Below are positions 1 to 8,319 of a DNA stretch of 64,000 nt, piece after piece (position 1 is the first letter of the stretch; each line of letters begins with the position of its first letter). Where the stretch lies: positions 124,001 through 188,000 of the forward strand of contig NZ_JAGEMO020000001.1 of the NCBI RefSeq assembly GCF_017921975.2, written 5' to 3'. The notes under the pieces are model-generated. The model was given only the letters and a program-made list of their open reading frames with translations. It had not been told where the DNA came from and made no database searches. A program made the translations under genes and the position numbers. The stretch is from Hymenobacter terricola. GTDB taxonomy: Bacteria; Bacteroidota; Bacteroidia; Cytophagales; Hymenobacteraceae.

Positions 1-354
1 CTCGTCCGGGTCGGTGGCATCAATCTCAATATCGAAGCAGTCGATGCCCGCAAATTTCTTAAACAGCACCCCCTTGCCCTCCATCACCGGCTTGGAGGCG
101 GCCGGGCCAATATTGCCCAGGCCCAGCACCGCCGTGCCGTTGCTGATAACAGCCACCAGGTTGCCCTTGGCGGTGTATTTGTACACGTCGTCGGGGTTGG
201 CGGCAATTTCCTTGCAGGGCTCGGCCACGCCCGGCGAGTAAGCCAGGGCCAGGTCGAGCTGCGTGCTCATGGGTTTGGTCGGCACCACTTCGAGCTTGCC
301 CGCAGGCTCCTGGGAGTGGTAGTTGAGGGCGTCCTGCTTGTTTATTTTCAGCAT
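1..354 (-). CDS. maeB: NADP-dependent malic enzyme, N-terminal part (cut by window edge)
   Basis: The first 118 codons of a minus-strand gene run off the left edge; the ATG is at 352-354. The translation begins [20 protein letters not shown] and contains [14 protein letters not shown] and a [20 protein letters not shown] stretch, which are hallmarks of the malic enzyme N-terminal domain (oxidative decarboxylation of malate to pyruvate). The family member is probably the long type with a C-terminal phosphotransacetylase-like domain, but that part is outside the window, so the symbol is inferred. The upstream gene on the same strand is the lytic transglycosylase, separated by a hairpin at 377-401, so it is likely transcribed separately. 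Confidence 0.88.
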   Translation of the reverse strand, partial: MLKINKQDALNYHSQEPAGKLEVVPTKPMSTQLDLALAYSPGVAEPCKEIAANPDDVYKYTAKGNLVAVISNGTAVLGLGNIGPAASKPVMEGKGVLFKKFAGIDCFDIEIDATDPDE

Positions 355-376
355 CGGGAATTCTTCAGAAATGGAA

Positions 377-401
377 ACGGCCGCGCAGGCAGCGCGGCCG
401 T
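377..401 (-). terminator. Hairpin after the lytic transglycosylase gene
   Basis: Ten-base perfect inverted repeat (377-386 and 392-401) with a 5-nt loop, followed on the minus strand by a T-rich stretch. It sits between the 3' end of the transglycosylase gene and the malic enzyme start. Confidence 0.55.
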
Positions 402-471
402 GTAAGGCGAAATTAGCGCGAAAAGCGCGGCAAGGCCGTGTTTAGTTTGCAATTCCCTTGTTCAAACGCGT

Positions 472-2682
472 TTACCCTTGCGGCACCAGCAGCTTCTGGC
501 CCAACTTCACTTCGTCGGAGGTGAGGTGGTTGAGCTCGCGCAACGTTTGCACGCTCACCCCAAAGCGCCGCGAGATATTGAACAGCGTATCGCCCGGCTG
601 CACGAGGTGCACCTTAGAAGTTTCGAGCCGTTTCTCAACATTAGAGCGCGGCGCGAGGGCCACTGTTTTGGCCGCTGCTTTTGGCTGCTTGCGGGCAGTC
701 TCGGGCAGTACCTGCGCTTCGGCGGGAGCCTGAAAAACCAGCCGCTGGCCGGGCACCACCGTTTCCGACTCCAGCTGGTTCCACGCCACCAATTGGGCCA
801 CGCTGAGGTTGCGCTCGCGGGCCAGCCTGGTGAGGTAGTCGCCTTTGCGCACGGTGTAGCGCCCGTCGGTTCCTCTGGTTGAAACCGGGCTGGCCTCGGC
901 AACGGGTTCGGCGGCCACCTCGGCCGCAGCAGCCACGGCGGCTTTGGTTTCTTCGCGCTTCGCCTCGGCGGCCTGCAGTTGGGCCGCTTGGTTTTGCGCC
1001 TGGGCAAGGCGGCGCGTAGCGGCCCGGGCCTGCACTTCCGCTGCCGCCTGCTGAATGGCCTGCCGCTGCCGGATGGCCACCAGCCGCACTTCCTGCATTT
1101 TTTCCTGGCGGGTTATTTCCTGCAAGCGGGCCACTTCGCGGGCATTGGCTTCGGCCTGCTCTTTCCGCGCAGCCGCTTCTTCTGCCGAGACAGTTGGGCG
1201 GGCGGGCCGTGGCGCGGCGGCAATCATTGGCAGCTCTTCCGTGGCGGGCGGCGCCACGGGAGCGCGGCGCGGCGCGGGGGCGGGCAGCGGCACAAATATC
1301 ACCAGCTGCTTGCCCGGCTTGGGGTTCCGGCCTTTGGCCAAGTCATTCCAGCGGCGAATTTGCGCCGGGCTCACGTCAAACCGCTCGGCCAGGCTAGCCA
1401 CTGTTTCGCCCCGGCGCACCTTATGCGATACTCGCCGCGAACGCGGTGCAGCGGCTTCGTCCTCGTTGCGGGGTCCCTCGGTGGCTACCAGCAGCTCCCG
1501 GCTCACCCAAGGCTCCACGCCCTCGAGGCGGGGCGGCAGCGCGGGCAGGGGCTGAGGCAATGCCGCCGTAGGCTGGCAATACATGAGCAGCGTAGTCCGG
1601 TCAACATCACCCAGATGCGCCGCCGCCGCCGCCGGAAACCGCACCACGTAGGGCCGGTAGCCGGCCGGCAAGGCGGCGCGCCGCAGCTCGGGGTTAAAGC
1701 GCGTGAGGTACAGCGAGTCATCGTAGCCGCAGGCCCGGCTCAGGCGGCGCAGGTCAAACGCGTAGCCGCGCAGGCCCAGCGTGTCCATGGGTTCGGCGTA
1801 TTGGTAGTGCAGCTTATCGGTGCGCAGGCCGTGGGCCTCGGCGTACTTCATGCTGTACATGATGGCAGTGAAGGTGGGCACGTAGTTGCGCGTTTCGGCC
1901 GGCATGTAGGGGTACAGGTCCCAAAACGTCTTTTTGCCGGTGCGACGCATCACGCGCTGCACGCTGCCCGCGCCCCAGTTGTAGGCCGCCAGCACCAGTT
2001 CCCAGTCATGAAAAATGCCGTAGAGGTACTTCAAGTGCTTGCAGGCGGCTTCGGTGGCCTTTTCAGGAGCCATGCGCTCGTCAATCCACTCGTCGCGCTT
2101 CAGGCGCAGGTCGCCGGCCGTGGGGCCCATAAACTGCCACAAGCCCGTGGCGCCCACCGGCGATTTGGCCGTCGGAATCAGGGCCGATTCCACCACGGCC
2201 AGGTATTTTAAATCAATTGGCAGGTTGTATTGCGCGAGGTATTTCTCGAAAATGGGAAAGTAAAAATTCTCGCGCTCCAGCACGCGCTGCATGTAGCTGC
2301 GGTTGCGGGCCGTGAACAGCGTCACGTAAGCCATCACCGAGTTGTTGAACTGGTGCGGCACATCGGTTTCGATGCAGCCCACGCGGTCACACACCAGCTC
2401 GCGCATGGTGGGCGGGGTCCGCAGCCACTCCAGCCGCGCCGAATCCACGGTCATCGGGACCATGGGCACCGCTACCAGCGAGTCGGGTTGCAGTTCGAGC
2501 CGCACCCGCACGGTATCGCCCAACAGGGCTGGCATAGTGGAAATTACCCGGCCCGCCGAGTCCCGTTGCGGTACCTGCTGGGCCTTGGAAATTGTTGTCT
2601 GCAACAGCAGCCAAGGCAGCACCAGCACCAGCCACCCGTGGCCGCGCCGGTCAGTTTTCACTTGCTTAATCCCTTGCTTCAT
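472..2682 (-). CDS. MltD-like membrane-bound lytic murein transglycosylase with three LysM domains
   Basis: 736 residues. An N-terminal signal sequence (hydrophobic residues about 17-30, ending near SKAQQ) sends the protein to the envelope. A soluble-lytic-transglycosylase (SLT) domain lies at about 140-280: VVESAL with catalytic Glu165, then GATGLWQFMGPTAG and LAAYNWGAGSV, the usual substrate-groove motifs. Three LysM peptidoglycan-binding repeats follow at about 418-463, 608-650 and 690-734. They are separated by an Ala/Glu/Gln-rich, probably helical linker (about 490-600). The architecture matches MltD, which cleaves the MurNAc-GlcNAc bond to a 1,6-anhydro product. A degenerate -7-like box (TATCTTAG) lies just upstream of the start. 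Confidence 0.9.
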   Translation of the reverse strand: MKQGIKQVKTDRRGHGWLVLVLPWLLLQTTISKAQQVPQRDSAGRVISTMPALLGDTVRVRLELQPDSLVAVPMVPMTVDSARLEWLRTPPTMRELVCDRVGCIETDVPHQFNNSVMAYVTLFTARNRSYMQRVLERENFYFPIFEKYLAQYNLPIDLKYLAVVESALIPTAKSPVGATGLWQFMGPTAGDLRLKRDEWIDERMAPEKATEAACKHLKYLYGIFHDWELVLAAYNWGAGSVQRVMRRTGKKTFWDLYPYMPAETRNYVPTFTAIMYSMKYAEAHGLRTDKLHYQYAEPMDTLGLRGYAFDLRRLSRACGYDDSLYLTRFNPELRRAALPAGYRPYVVRFPAAAAAHLGDVDRTTLLMYCQPTAALPQPLPALPPRLEGVEPWVSRELLVATEGPRNEDEAAAPRSRRVSHKVRRGETVASLAERFDVSPAQIRRWNDLAKGRNPKPGKQLVIFVPLPAPAPRRAPVAPPATEELPMIAAAPRPARPTVSAEEAAARKEQAEANAREVARLQEITRQEKMQEVRLVAIRQRQAIQQAAAEVQARAATRRLAQAQNQAAQLQAAEAKREETKAAVAAAAEVAAEPVAEASPVSTRGTDGRYTVRKGDYLTRLARERNLSVAQLVAWNQLESETVVPGQRLVFQAPAEAQVLPETARKQPKAAAKTVALAPRSNVEKRLETSKVHLVQPGDTLFNISRRFGVSVQTLRELNHLTSDEVKLGQKLLVPQG

Positions 2683-2871
2683 AGCACTAAGATAGGCCAG
2701 AGGTAAAGAACTTGTAGAGATGAATAAAAAGTATTTGATTTTGCCCTACGCAAAAACACAACCACCGGATATGTCAACGCGCCCCGGTCCATTCAGCTTC
2801 TGCGAGTCTGCATCAGCAGCACGGCAGGGCTTGAACGGGCCGGGGCGTGGTTCAAAAATGCTTAAACAACT

Positions 2872-4299
2872 CTATACCAGCACTTCCTCCGTCAGCGTGC
2901 TGGCAAAAGCGAGCAGCTCGGCCTCGCGGAAAGCGCCGGCCATTACCTGCAGGCCAATGGGCAGGCCGGCCGCATCCTCCCCTACCGGCACCGAGATGGC
3001 CGGCACGCCGGCCAGCGACGCCTGAACTGTGAAAATATCGGCCAGATACATGGAAACCGGGTCCAGCTTCTCGCCGATTTTGAAGGCGGTGGTGGGCGTG
3101 GTGGGCAGCACCAGGAAATCGTACTGGCGCAGCAGCTCGTCGGTTTTGTCCTTAATCAGCCGGCGTACGCGCTGCGCTTTGGTATAGTAGGCATCGTAGT
3201 AGTTGGCGCTCAGCACGAAGGTGCCGAGCAGAATGCGGCGCTGCACTTCGGCCCCAAAACCCTGGGCGCGGCTCTTTTTGTAGAGCGATTCCAAATCCGT
3301 GACATCCGGGGCACGGTAACCGTATTTCACCCCGTCGAAACGGCCCAGGTTGGAGCTGGCTTCGGCAGTAGTGAGGATGTAATACGTCGGAATCATGAAA
3401 TCGAGGTAGGGGAAATCCACGGCTTCCACCACGTGGCCCTGGCCCCGCAGCAGGTCGAGCTGAGTTTCCAGCGCGGCCTTGATTTCGGGGTTCAGGCCCT
3501 CGTTGTTGATGGCGTCGGCAATGTAGCCGATACGGTAGTGCGGCGCGGGCGTGAGCAGCTGGCTGTAAGCGGGCACTTCGCGCTGGCTGGCGGTGCTGTC
3601 CATGCCATCGGGGCCGGCCATGATTTCGGTCAGGAGCGCGGCATCGGCCACGGAGCGGGTGAGCGGGCCAATCTGGTCGAACGACGAGGCAAACGCCACC
3701 AGCCCGTAGCGCGAAATGCGCGAATACGTCGGCTTGAAACCCACGACCCCGCAAAACGCGGCCGGCTGGCGCACCGAGCCACCCGTGTCGGAGCCAATCG
3801 AAGCCAGGCACATATCAGCCTGCACGGCCACCGCCGAACCGCCCGAAGAGCCACCAGGCACCCGGTCGGGGTCGGCGGCATTGCGGGCCGGGCCGAAATA
3901 CGAGCTTTCGTTCGAGCCGCCCATAGCAAACTCGTCGCAATTCTGGCGGCCGATGAGGATGGCATCGGCATCGAGCAAACGCTGCACGGCCGTGCCAGTG
4001 AAAAGCGACTTGAACCCATCCAGCATCAGGCTGCTGCTTTGCAGCGAGTGCCCGGCGTAGGCCAGCACGTCTTTGAGGCCGATGACCATGCCAGCCAGGG
4101 GCCCGGCGGTGCCGGCCGCCAGCTTGGCATCTACGGCATCGGCCTGGGCGCGGGCTTCATCGGCCCACACTTCCAGGAAAGCGTTGAGGTGCTGCTGGCG
4201 CTCGATGTTGCCCAGGTAATACTCAACGAGCTGGCGGCAGGACATAGTGCCCGCCGTCAGCTCGTTACGAACTTCGGATAAAGACTGAAAACGCTTCAA
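2872..4299 (-). CDS. gatA: Asp-tRNA(Asn)/Glu-tRNA(Gln) amidotransferase subunit A
   Basis: 475 residues, typical for GatA. The amidase-signature Ser-cisSer-Lys triad is visible: Lys76 in VIGLKD, Ser151 in PGGSSGGSAVAV and Ser175 in GSDTGGSVRQPA, with the spacing seen in characterised GatA. The subunit hydrolyses glutamine and supplies ammonia for transamidation of misacylated Glu-tRNA(Gln) or Asp-tRNA(Asn). GatB and GatC are not in the window. It lies 29 bp downstream of the first of two tatA genes on the same strand and is probably cotranscribed with them. Confidence 0.95.
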   Translation of the reverse strand: MKRFQSLSEVRNELTAGTMSCRQLVEYYLGNIERQQHLNAFLEVWADEARAQADAVDAKLAAGTAGPLAGMVIGLKDVLAYAGHSLQSSSLMLDGFKSLFTGTAVQRLLDADAILIGRQNCDEFAMGGSNESSYFGPARNAADPDRVPGGSSGGSAVAVQADMCLASIGSDTGGSVRQPAAFCGVVGFKPTYSRISRYGLVAFASSFDQIGPLTRSVADAALLTEIMAGPDGMDSTASQREVPAYSQLLTPAPHYRIGYIADAINNEGLNPEIKAALETQLDLLRGQGHVVEAVDFPYLDFMIPTYYILTTAEASSNLGRFDGVKYGYRAPDVTDLESLYKKSRAQGFGAEVQRRILLGTFVLSANYYDAYYTKAQRVRRLIKDKTDELLRQYDFLVLPTTPTTAFKIGEKLDPVSMYLADIFTVQASLAGVPAISVPVGEDAAGLPIGLQVMAGAFREAELLAFASTLTEEVLV

Positions 4300-4328
4300 A
4301 CTATTTGCAGATTAGGTGGCCGATTAGC

Positions 4329-4796
4329 TTAAGCGTCGGGAGATGCGGGCAGATAAGGCTGCCGGGGCTGGGTGCCTTCGGGGGCCAGGTTGGGTGGCAG
4401 GGAATAGGCCAAGGGCGGAATCGGCTCCTCGGTGTGGTGACCAACGGCGGGGGCGGGAGTGGTAGCAACGGGGGCTGCTGCTGCCGGAGCCGCCCAGGGG
4501 TCAAACCCCGAGCCGGGCTCCGATACGGGAGCAGGTGGCAGCGGCGTGGGGTATTGGTTTGGAGCCGGATAGTTGGGCTGCTGCTGGGAGTAGTTCGGCT
4601 GGGTGGGCTGGCCCACTTGCTCAAACTCGCGGCGGATTTCGGTGCTGGCGTCCTTAAACTCGCGGATGCCTTTGCCCAACCCCCGGGCAAGCTCGGGGAT
4701 TTTATTGGCACCGAAAAAAATGAGAATGACGACCATTATCAGCATGAGCTCGGAGCCGCCGATGTCGCCTAGGAACAGGATGAAAGGGGTTTGCAT
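4329..4796 (-). CDS. tatA: Sec-independent protein translocase TatA-type protein (copy 1)
   Basis: 155 residues. N-terminal membrane helix (about 14-30), then the hinge and amphipathic helix with the family motif FGANKIPELARGLGKGIREF and the usual Phe-Lys-Asp stretch. From about residue 60 the protein is a long Pro/Gln/Ala-rich tail with no recognised domain, longer than in typical TatA. TatA oligomers form the Tat translocation pathway for folded proteins with TatC (here at about 55 kb). A second TatA-type gene ends 15 bp upstream on the same strand, and gatA follows 29 bp downstream. No separate TatB is evident; one copy might act in that role, but this is inference. Confidence 0.9.
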   Translation of the reverse strand: MQTPFILFLGDIGGSELMLIMVVILIFFGANKIPELARGLGKGIREFKDASTEIRREFEQVGQPTQPNYSQQQPNYPAPNQYPTPLPPAPVSEPGSGFDPWAAPAAAAPVATTPAPAVGHHTEEPIPPLAYSLPPNLAPEGTQPRQPYLPASPDA

Positions 4797-4811
4797 GATG
4801 CTAATTTGCGC

Positions 4812-5189
4812 TTACTGGCGCGGCTGGGTGGTGGGGTCGTTGGGGTTGTATACGGGAGGAATGGGCTGCTGGTAGCCCGGCTGGCCCGGCTGGGGCACGT
4901 AGCCGCCTTGCTGAGGATAGCCGTTCTGGGGCGGCTGTTGCGGATATCCCTGCTGGGGGTAGCCCTGTTGAGGATACTGCTGCTGGTAGGGCGGTGCGGG
5001 CTGGTCGCGATACTGCGGCTGCTGCTCTTCGGGCTTGGTGCTGGCGTCCTTGAACTCCCGCACCCCCTGCCCCATTCCTTTGAACAACTCGGGAATGCGC
5101 TTGGCGCCAAATAAGAGGATAACGACAAATAGAATAAGCAGCATTTCGGTGGTGCCGAAGCTGCCAATCAAAAACAGGGGATTAGACAT
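4812..5189 (-). CDS. tatA: Sec-independent protein translocase TatA-type protein (copy 2)
   Basis: 125 residues, first gene of the tatA-tatA-gatA run. It starts [20 protein letters not shown] and has the core [20 protein letters not shown], so it is a second TatA-type protein. The tail from about residue 55 is built of short Gln/Tyr/Pro/Gly units (QQGYP repeats), encoded by a repetitive DNA stretch at about 4860-5010. The two copies differ mainly in the tail while their membrane and amphipathic helices are similar, consistent with gene duplication. A TATCTTTG box on the minus strand at 5261-5268 lies 71 nt upstream of the ATG. Confidence 0.9.
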   Translation of the reverse strand: MSNPLFLIGSFGTTEMLLILFVVILLFGAKRIPELFKGMGQGVREFKDASTKPEEQQPQYRDQPAPPYQQQYPQQGYPQQGYPQQPPQNGYPQQGGYVPQPGQPGYQQPIPPVYNPNDPTTQPRQ

Positions 5190-5260
5190 GAAGCAGTGGG
5201 CGCCTGGGCCCGGTTAGGATGAGAAAGGAGGATATACGCAGCCGAACGCCTTTTGGAGTA

Positions 5261-5268
5261 CAAAGATA
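5261..5268 (-). promoter_or_regulatory. -7 box (TATCTTTG) of the tatA-tatA-gatA operon
   Basis: Exact match to the Bacteroidota -7 element TAnnTTTG on the minus strand, upstream of the second tatA. No TTG was found at the usual 17-23 bp spacing. Confidence 0.45.
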
Positions 5269-5382
5269 CCCGATTGTCAGGCTTTAAAAATGAAGAACCC
5301 ATTAACGGGCAAATTGAGTCAATTGGTCGGGCAGCAGCCGAAGTTGAACGGGTTATGGGAAAACTTATAGTAACCTAAAGGT

Positions 5383-5390
5383 TAGCTTTG
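5383..5390 (+). promoter_or_regulatory. -7 box (TAGCTTTG) of the GAF-LytTR gene
   Basis: Exact TAnnTTTG match. It overlaps the farthest-upstream TTG start of the reading frame (5388), which argues that translation begins downstream, at GTG 5475. No -33 TTG is evident. Confidence 0.4.
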
Positions 5391-5474
5391 ATTGCGCTTC
5401 TATTCAGGATTTTTTTACTTTATCGACCCACCGTCGAGTCTTCCACACTTGTCGAGTGTCTCAAAAAATTAGCT

Positions 5475-6419
5475 GTGAAACCACCTAAGCACCCCGCCCC
5501 GGCCAATTCTGTCCTACGTCAGGTCAACGAGCCGGAGCGCCTGGAAGCCCTCCACAGCTATCAGATACTGGACACCGACCCGGAACAGGTATTTAATGAC
5601 CTGGCGCAGCTTTCGGCTTTCATCTGCGGCACCCCTATGTCGCTGATTTCTTTGATTGATGAAGAGCGGCAATGGTTTAAAGCCAAAGTGGGGCTGGATA
5701 ACAAGCAAACGCCCCGCGAACACGCGTTCTGCCAGTACGCCATGCGGGCCAACGATGTGTACGAAGTATCGGATGCTACTGCTGACTCGCGTTTTGCCAA
5801 CAACCCGCTGGTGACCGGCGACCCGCACATCCGCTTCTACGCCGGGGCGCCGCTGCTCACACCCGAAGGCCAACCCCTGGGCACTCTCTGCACCCTCGAC
5901 ACCGTGCCACGCCACCTGAGCACCGACCAGCGCGAGGCCTTGCGCGTGCTGGCCCGCCAGGTAATGGCCCACCTGGAGCTACGCCGCACCCGCCTGCAGC
6001 TCGAAGACGAGCGCCAGAAGCTGGTGGGCGTGCTAAGCATGGCCAACAGCACCAACGAAGCCCTGTACGCCAATCACCGCAACGAGATTTTTGTCAAGCA
6101 GGAACAGCGCCTCGTGCGCATTGCCACGGCTGATTTGCACTACGTTGAGGCCCTTGGCGACTACGTGAACCTGCACACCACACGCGAGCGATTCACGGTG
6201 TATGGCACCATGAAAGACCTGGAAACCAAGCTGCCGGGCCGGGATTTTGCCCGCATTCACCGCAAATACATCGTGCGGCTCGACCGCATTCTAGCCATTG
6301 AGGCCGATGTGGCCCTGCTCGACTGCAACGCGGCCATTACGTCGGCGCGGGCGCCGGTGCGCGTGCCCATCGGCAGTTCGTACAAAGCCGGGCTCCTGGG
6401 CCGGTTGAACCTGGTGTAA
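5475..6419 (+). CDS. GAF domain / LytTR DNA-binding transcriptional regulator
   Basis: 314 residues from GTG 5475. A GAF sensor domain occupies about 25-175 (motifs FICGTPMSLISLIDEERQW, AFCQYAMR, YAGAPLLTPEGQPLGTLC). A short helical linker leads to a C-terminal LytTR DNA-binding domain at about 210-312 (DLHYVEALGDYVNLHT, FARIHRKYIVRLDRI). There is no receiver domain, so it is a one-component regulator sensing a small ligand or redox state through GAF; ligand and targets are unknown. The frame stays open to TTG 5388, but that codon overlaps a promoter-like box, and the extra 29 residues match nothing in the family. It stands alone, divergent from the tatA operon. Confidence 0.85.
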   Translation: MKPPKHPAPANSVLRQVNEPERLEALHSYQILDTDPEQVFNDLAQLSAFICGTPMSLISLIDEERQWFKAKVGLDNKQTPREHAFCQYAMRANDVYEVSDATADSRFANNPLVTGDPHIRFYAGAPLLTPEGQPLGTLCTLDTVPRHLSTDQREALRVLARQVMAHLELRRTRLQLEDERQKLVGVLSMANSTNEALYANHRNEIFVKQEQRLVRIATADLHYVEALGDYVNLHTTRERFTVYGTMKDLETKLPGRDFARIHRKYIVRLDRILAIEADVALLDCNAAITSARAPVRVPIGSSYKAGLLGRLNLV

Positions 6420-6608
6420 GACTCGCGGCGGATTTCCTTTCCCGCTCTGCACCAAGAGAAAGCTAACGTTCGCCGGGTAAGCGTATCGATTCGCCGAAAT
6501 GCGGCGCCGGCCCTGCTCAGAAAACCCAACTTTGATGTGGTTATCGGTTGCAGCAGGCGAATCGCCGCTTCTGCCGACAGCTAAGTTTGTTTTCATAGCT
6601 CAGAAAGA
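6420..6608. other. Non-coding stretch after the GAF-LytTR gene
   Basis: Together with the terminator that follows, about 310 bp lie between the regulator and the EnvC-like gene. I see no supported gene; short frames here lack family resemblance. The only structured element is the hairpin at 6609-6636. Confidence 0.5.
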
Positions 6609-6636
6609 CCCTTGGCCTTGCCTAGGGTTTTTTTTT
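6609..6636 (+). terminator. Intrinsic terminator of the GAF-LytTR transcript
   Basis: An 8-bp stem with one mismatch (6609-6616 with 6620-6627), a 3-nt loop and nine T residues (6628-6636). It lies about 190 bp past the stop codon, leaving a long 3' untranslated region. Confidence 0.7.
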
Positions 6637-6732
6637 GCCCGCACAACCGGTGGTTTGCAGGATGCCTACCAGCAGGCCATGCCGCTTCCGTACGCTCCAC
6701 GTGCCGGCCTTTCTTTACAAGAAACCGCTCTG

Positions 6733-8319
6733 CTACTTGTGGCCCAACCAGGTTTCGGGGTTGAGGTTCGCGGAATTGTGCCACACCTGAAACTGGACCG
6801 CCGACGTGCCCTCGGCGTCGGTAGCCACGGTCCCGATGACCTCGCGGGCGCTCACCCGCTGGCCTTCGTGCACGCTCACGGAGCGCAGCTTGGCATAGAC
6901 GGTGAAGAAATCGCCGTGCTGAATCATCACAATGGTGTTCATGCCCGCAATGTTGGCGATGGTGAGCACCTTGCCGTCGAAGCAGGCCCGCACGGCCTCA
7001 CCGGCCCCGGTCTGAATGTCGACGCCTCGGTTCTCGACGGTCACGTTTTTCAGTACCGGGTGCGGGTGCCGCCCAAAGCGCGAGCTGATGAACCCGCGCC
7101 CCACCGGCCAGGGCAGCCGGCCGCGGTTGCCGGCAAAGGACGACGAAAGCACGGCCGTTTCGGGGGTGAGGGCAATGCGCACGGCACGGCGGTCGGCGGC
7201 GGCTTCGGCAGCGGTTTCGGGCGCGTCGGCTTCGGGAGCGGCGGTGGCGTTATCGGCGTCGCTTTCCGCGGAGGTAGCTTCGGGGTCGCGGCGCGGGCGG
7301 GCGGGGCCGGCTCCACCGCCCGCATTGCGGGCGGCCGCAGCCCGGCGTGCATCGCGGGTGGCAGCCAGGGCAGCTTCGCGGCGGGCGGCGAGGCGGGCCG
7401 CACGGGCGGCACGAGCTATTTCTTCGCGCACACGCTCGGCAATCAGGTTGTCGAGACGAGCCACAGCCTGGCGGCGCTCTTCCAGCTCCTGGCGCAGGCC
7501 CTGCTCCTGCTGGCTGAGCTGTTGCACCATTTCATCTTCCTTCGTTTTCAGCGTCAGCAGGCTTTTATTCTCGCTTAGCTGGCTGTTGAGCAAACTGCTT
7601 TTGCGCTTTTGCTGCTGCGTGAGGCCCGAAAGCTGCTGGTGCAGCCGCTCCTGCGTGCCCACGATGCGGGCCGCCTGCCGCTGCCGCTCCTCAGTATACT
7701 GCCGGATGTAGCGCAGCCGCAGCGCAAACTGGTTGAACGAGTCGGATGCAAACAAAAACATCAGCCGGTTGAAGCCGTTGGCCGTTTTGGAGGCCGTGTA
7801 GAGCAGCCGGCCGTACTCCGATTTCAACTCGCTCAGCGTTTGCTGGGTTTGCAGCACCTGGGTGGCCGTCTGGTGCACGTTGGTTTCGATGCCGTGCAGC
7901 TGGGTCGAAATCCCCTGAATTACCTCTTTCTTTTCCGTCAGCTTTTCCGTGATGACGTGCAGCTGGCCCAGGCTCACCTTTTTCTTTTCCTGGGTCTGGT
8001 TCAGAGCCTGGCTGGTTTGCTGAATCTGCCGCAGGTTGGCCAGCCGCTCGCGTTCCAGCTGGGCCTTGCTTTTGGCCTGAGCCGGGCGCGCGGCGGTGCT
8101 TTTGCGGCTGCGGGCCGCTGGTTTGGGGCTGTTGGTTCGAGCGGGCTTCCTTTTTTGCCGATGCTGGGCCGCCACAGGTGTAGCCAGCCACAGGCCCAAC
8201 AGGCAGAGCAGCAGCCACGGCCCACGCACCCGCCCCGCCGAGGGATTTTCCACGGCCCCGAAGGTTTCGCCAGCGGTTTGCACCTGCTTATTCAACGTGT
8301 TCCATTCAAAACCTGTCAC
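6733..8319 (-). CDS. EnvC-like murein hydrolase activator (degenerate LytM/M23 domain)
   Basis: 528 residues counted from a GTG directly after the stop of the upstream gene; a second GTG at 8229 would start the protein nearer its signal helix (GPWLLLCLLGLWLATPVAAQ). Residues about 85-310 are long coiled coil, followed by an Ala/Glu/Asp-rich linker and a C-terminal LytM domain (about 405-525). The zinc ligands of active M23 peptidases are replaced: the HxGxD motif reads NRGVD, the middle His position reads YAKL, and the last motif reads VQFQVW. This matches EnvC-type proteins that activate amidases instead of cutting peptidoglycan. It is the last gene of a tightly packed TPR-DUF4292-EnvC operon. 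Confidence 0.87.
   Translation of the reverse strand: MTGFEWNTLNKQVQTAGETFGAVENPSAGRVRGPWLLLCLLGLWLATPVAAQHRQKRKPARTNSPKPAARSRKSTAARPAQAKSKAQLERERLANLRQIQQTSQALNQTQEKKKVSLGQLHVITEKLTEKKEVIQGISTQLHGIETNVHQTATQVLQTQQTLSELKSEYGRLLYTASKTANGFNRLMFLFASDSFNQFALRLRYIRQYTEERQRQAARIVGTQERLHQQLSGLTQQQKRKSSLLNSQLSENKSLLTLKTKEDEMVQQLSQQEQGLRQELEERRQAVARLDNLIAERVREEIARAARAARLAARREAALAATRDARRAAAARNAGGGAGPARPRRDPEATSAESDADNATAAPEADAPETAAEAAADRRAVRIALTPETAVLSSSFAGNRGRLPWPVGRGFISSRFGRHPHPVLKNVTVENRGVDIQTGAGEAVRACFDGKVLTIANIAGMNTIVMIQHGDFFTVYAKLRSVSVHEGQRVSAREVIGTVATDAEGTSAVQFQVWHNSANLNPETWLGHK

Noticed and set aside
2777..2852. Possible gatA terminator between gatA and the transglycosylase gene
   Set aside because: The complementary stretches (about 2777-2790 and 2839-2852) have a loop of about 50 nt and no U-run; too weak.
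4860..5010. Possible CRISPR-like or tandem repeat array
   Set aside because: The repeats are in-frame codons of the TatA tail (Gln/Tyr/Pro/Gly), with no spacers of constant length.
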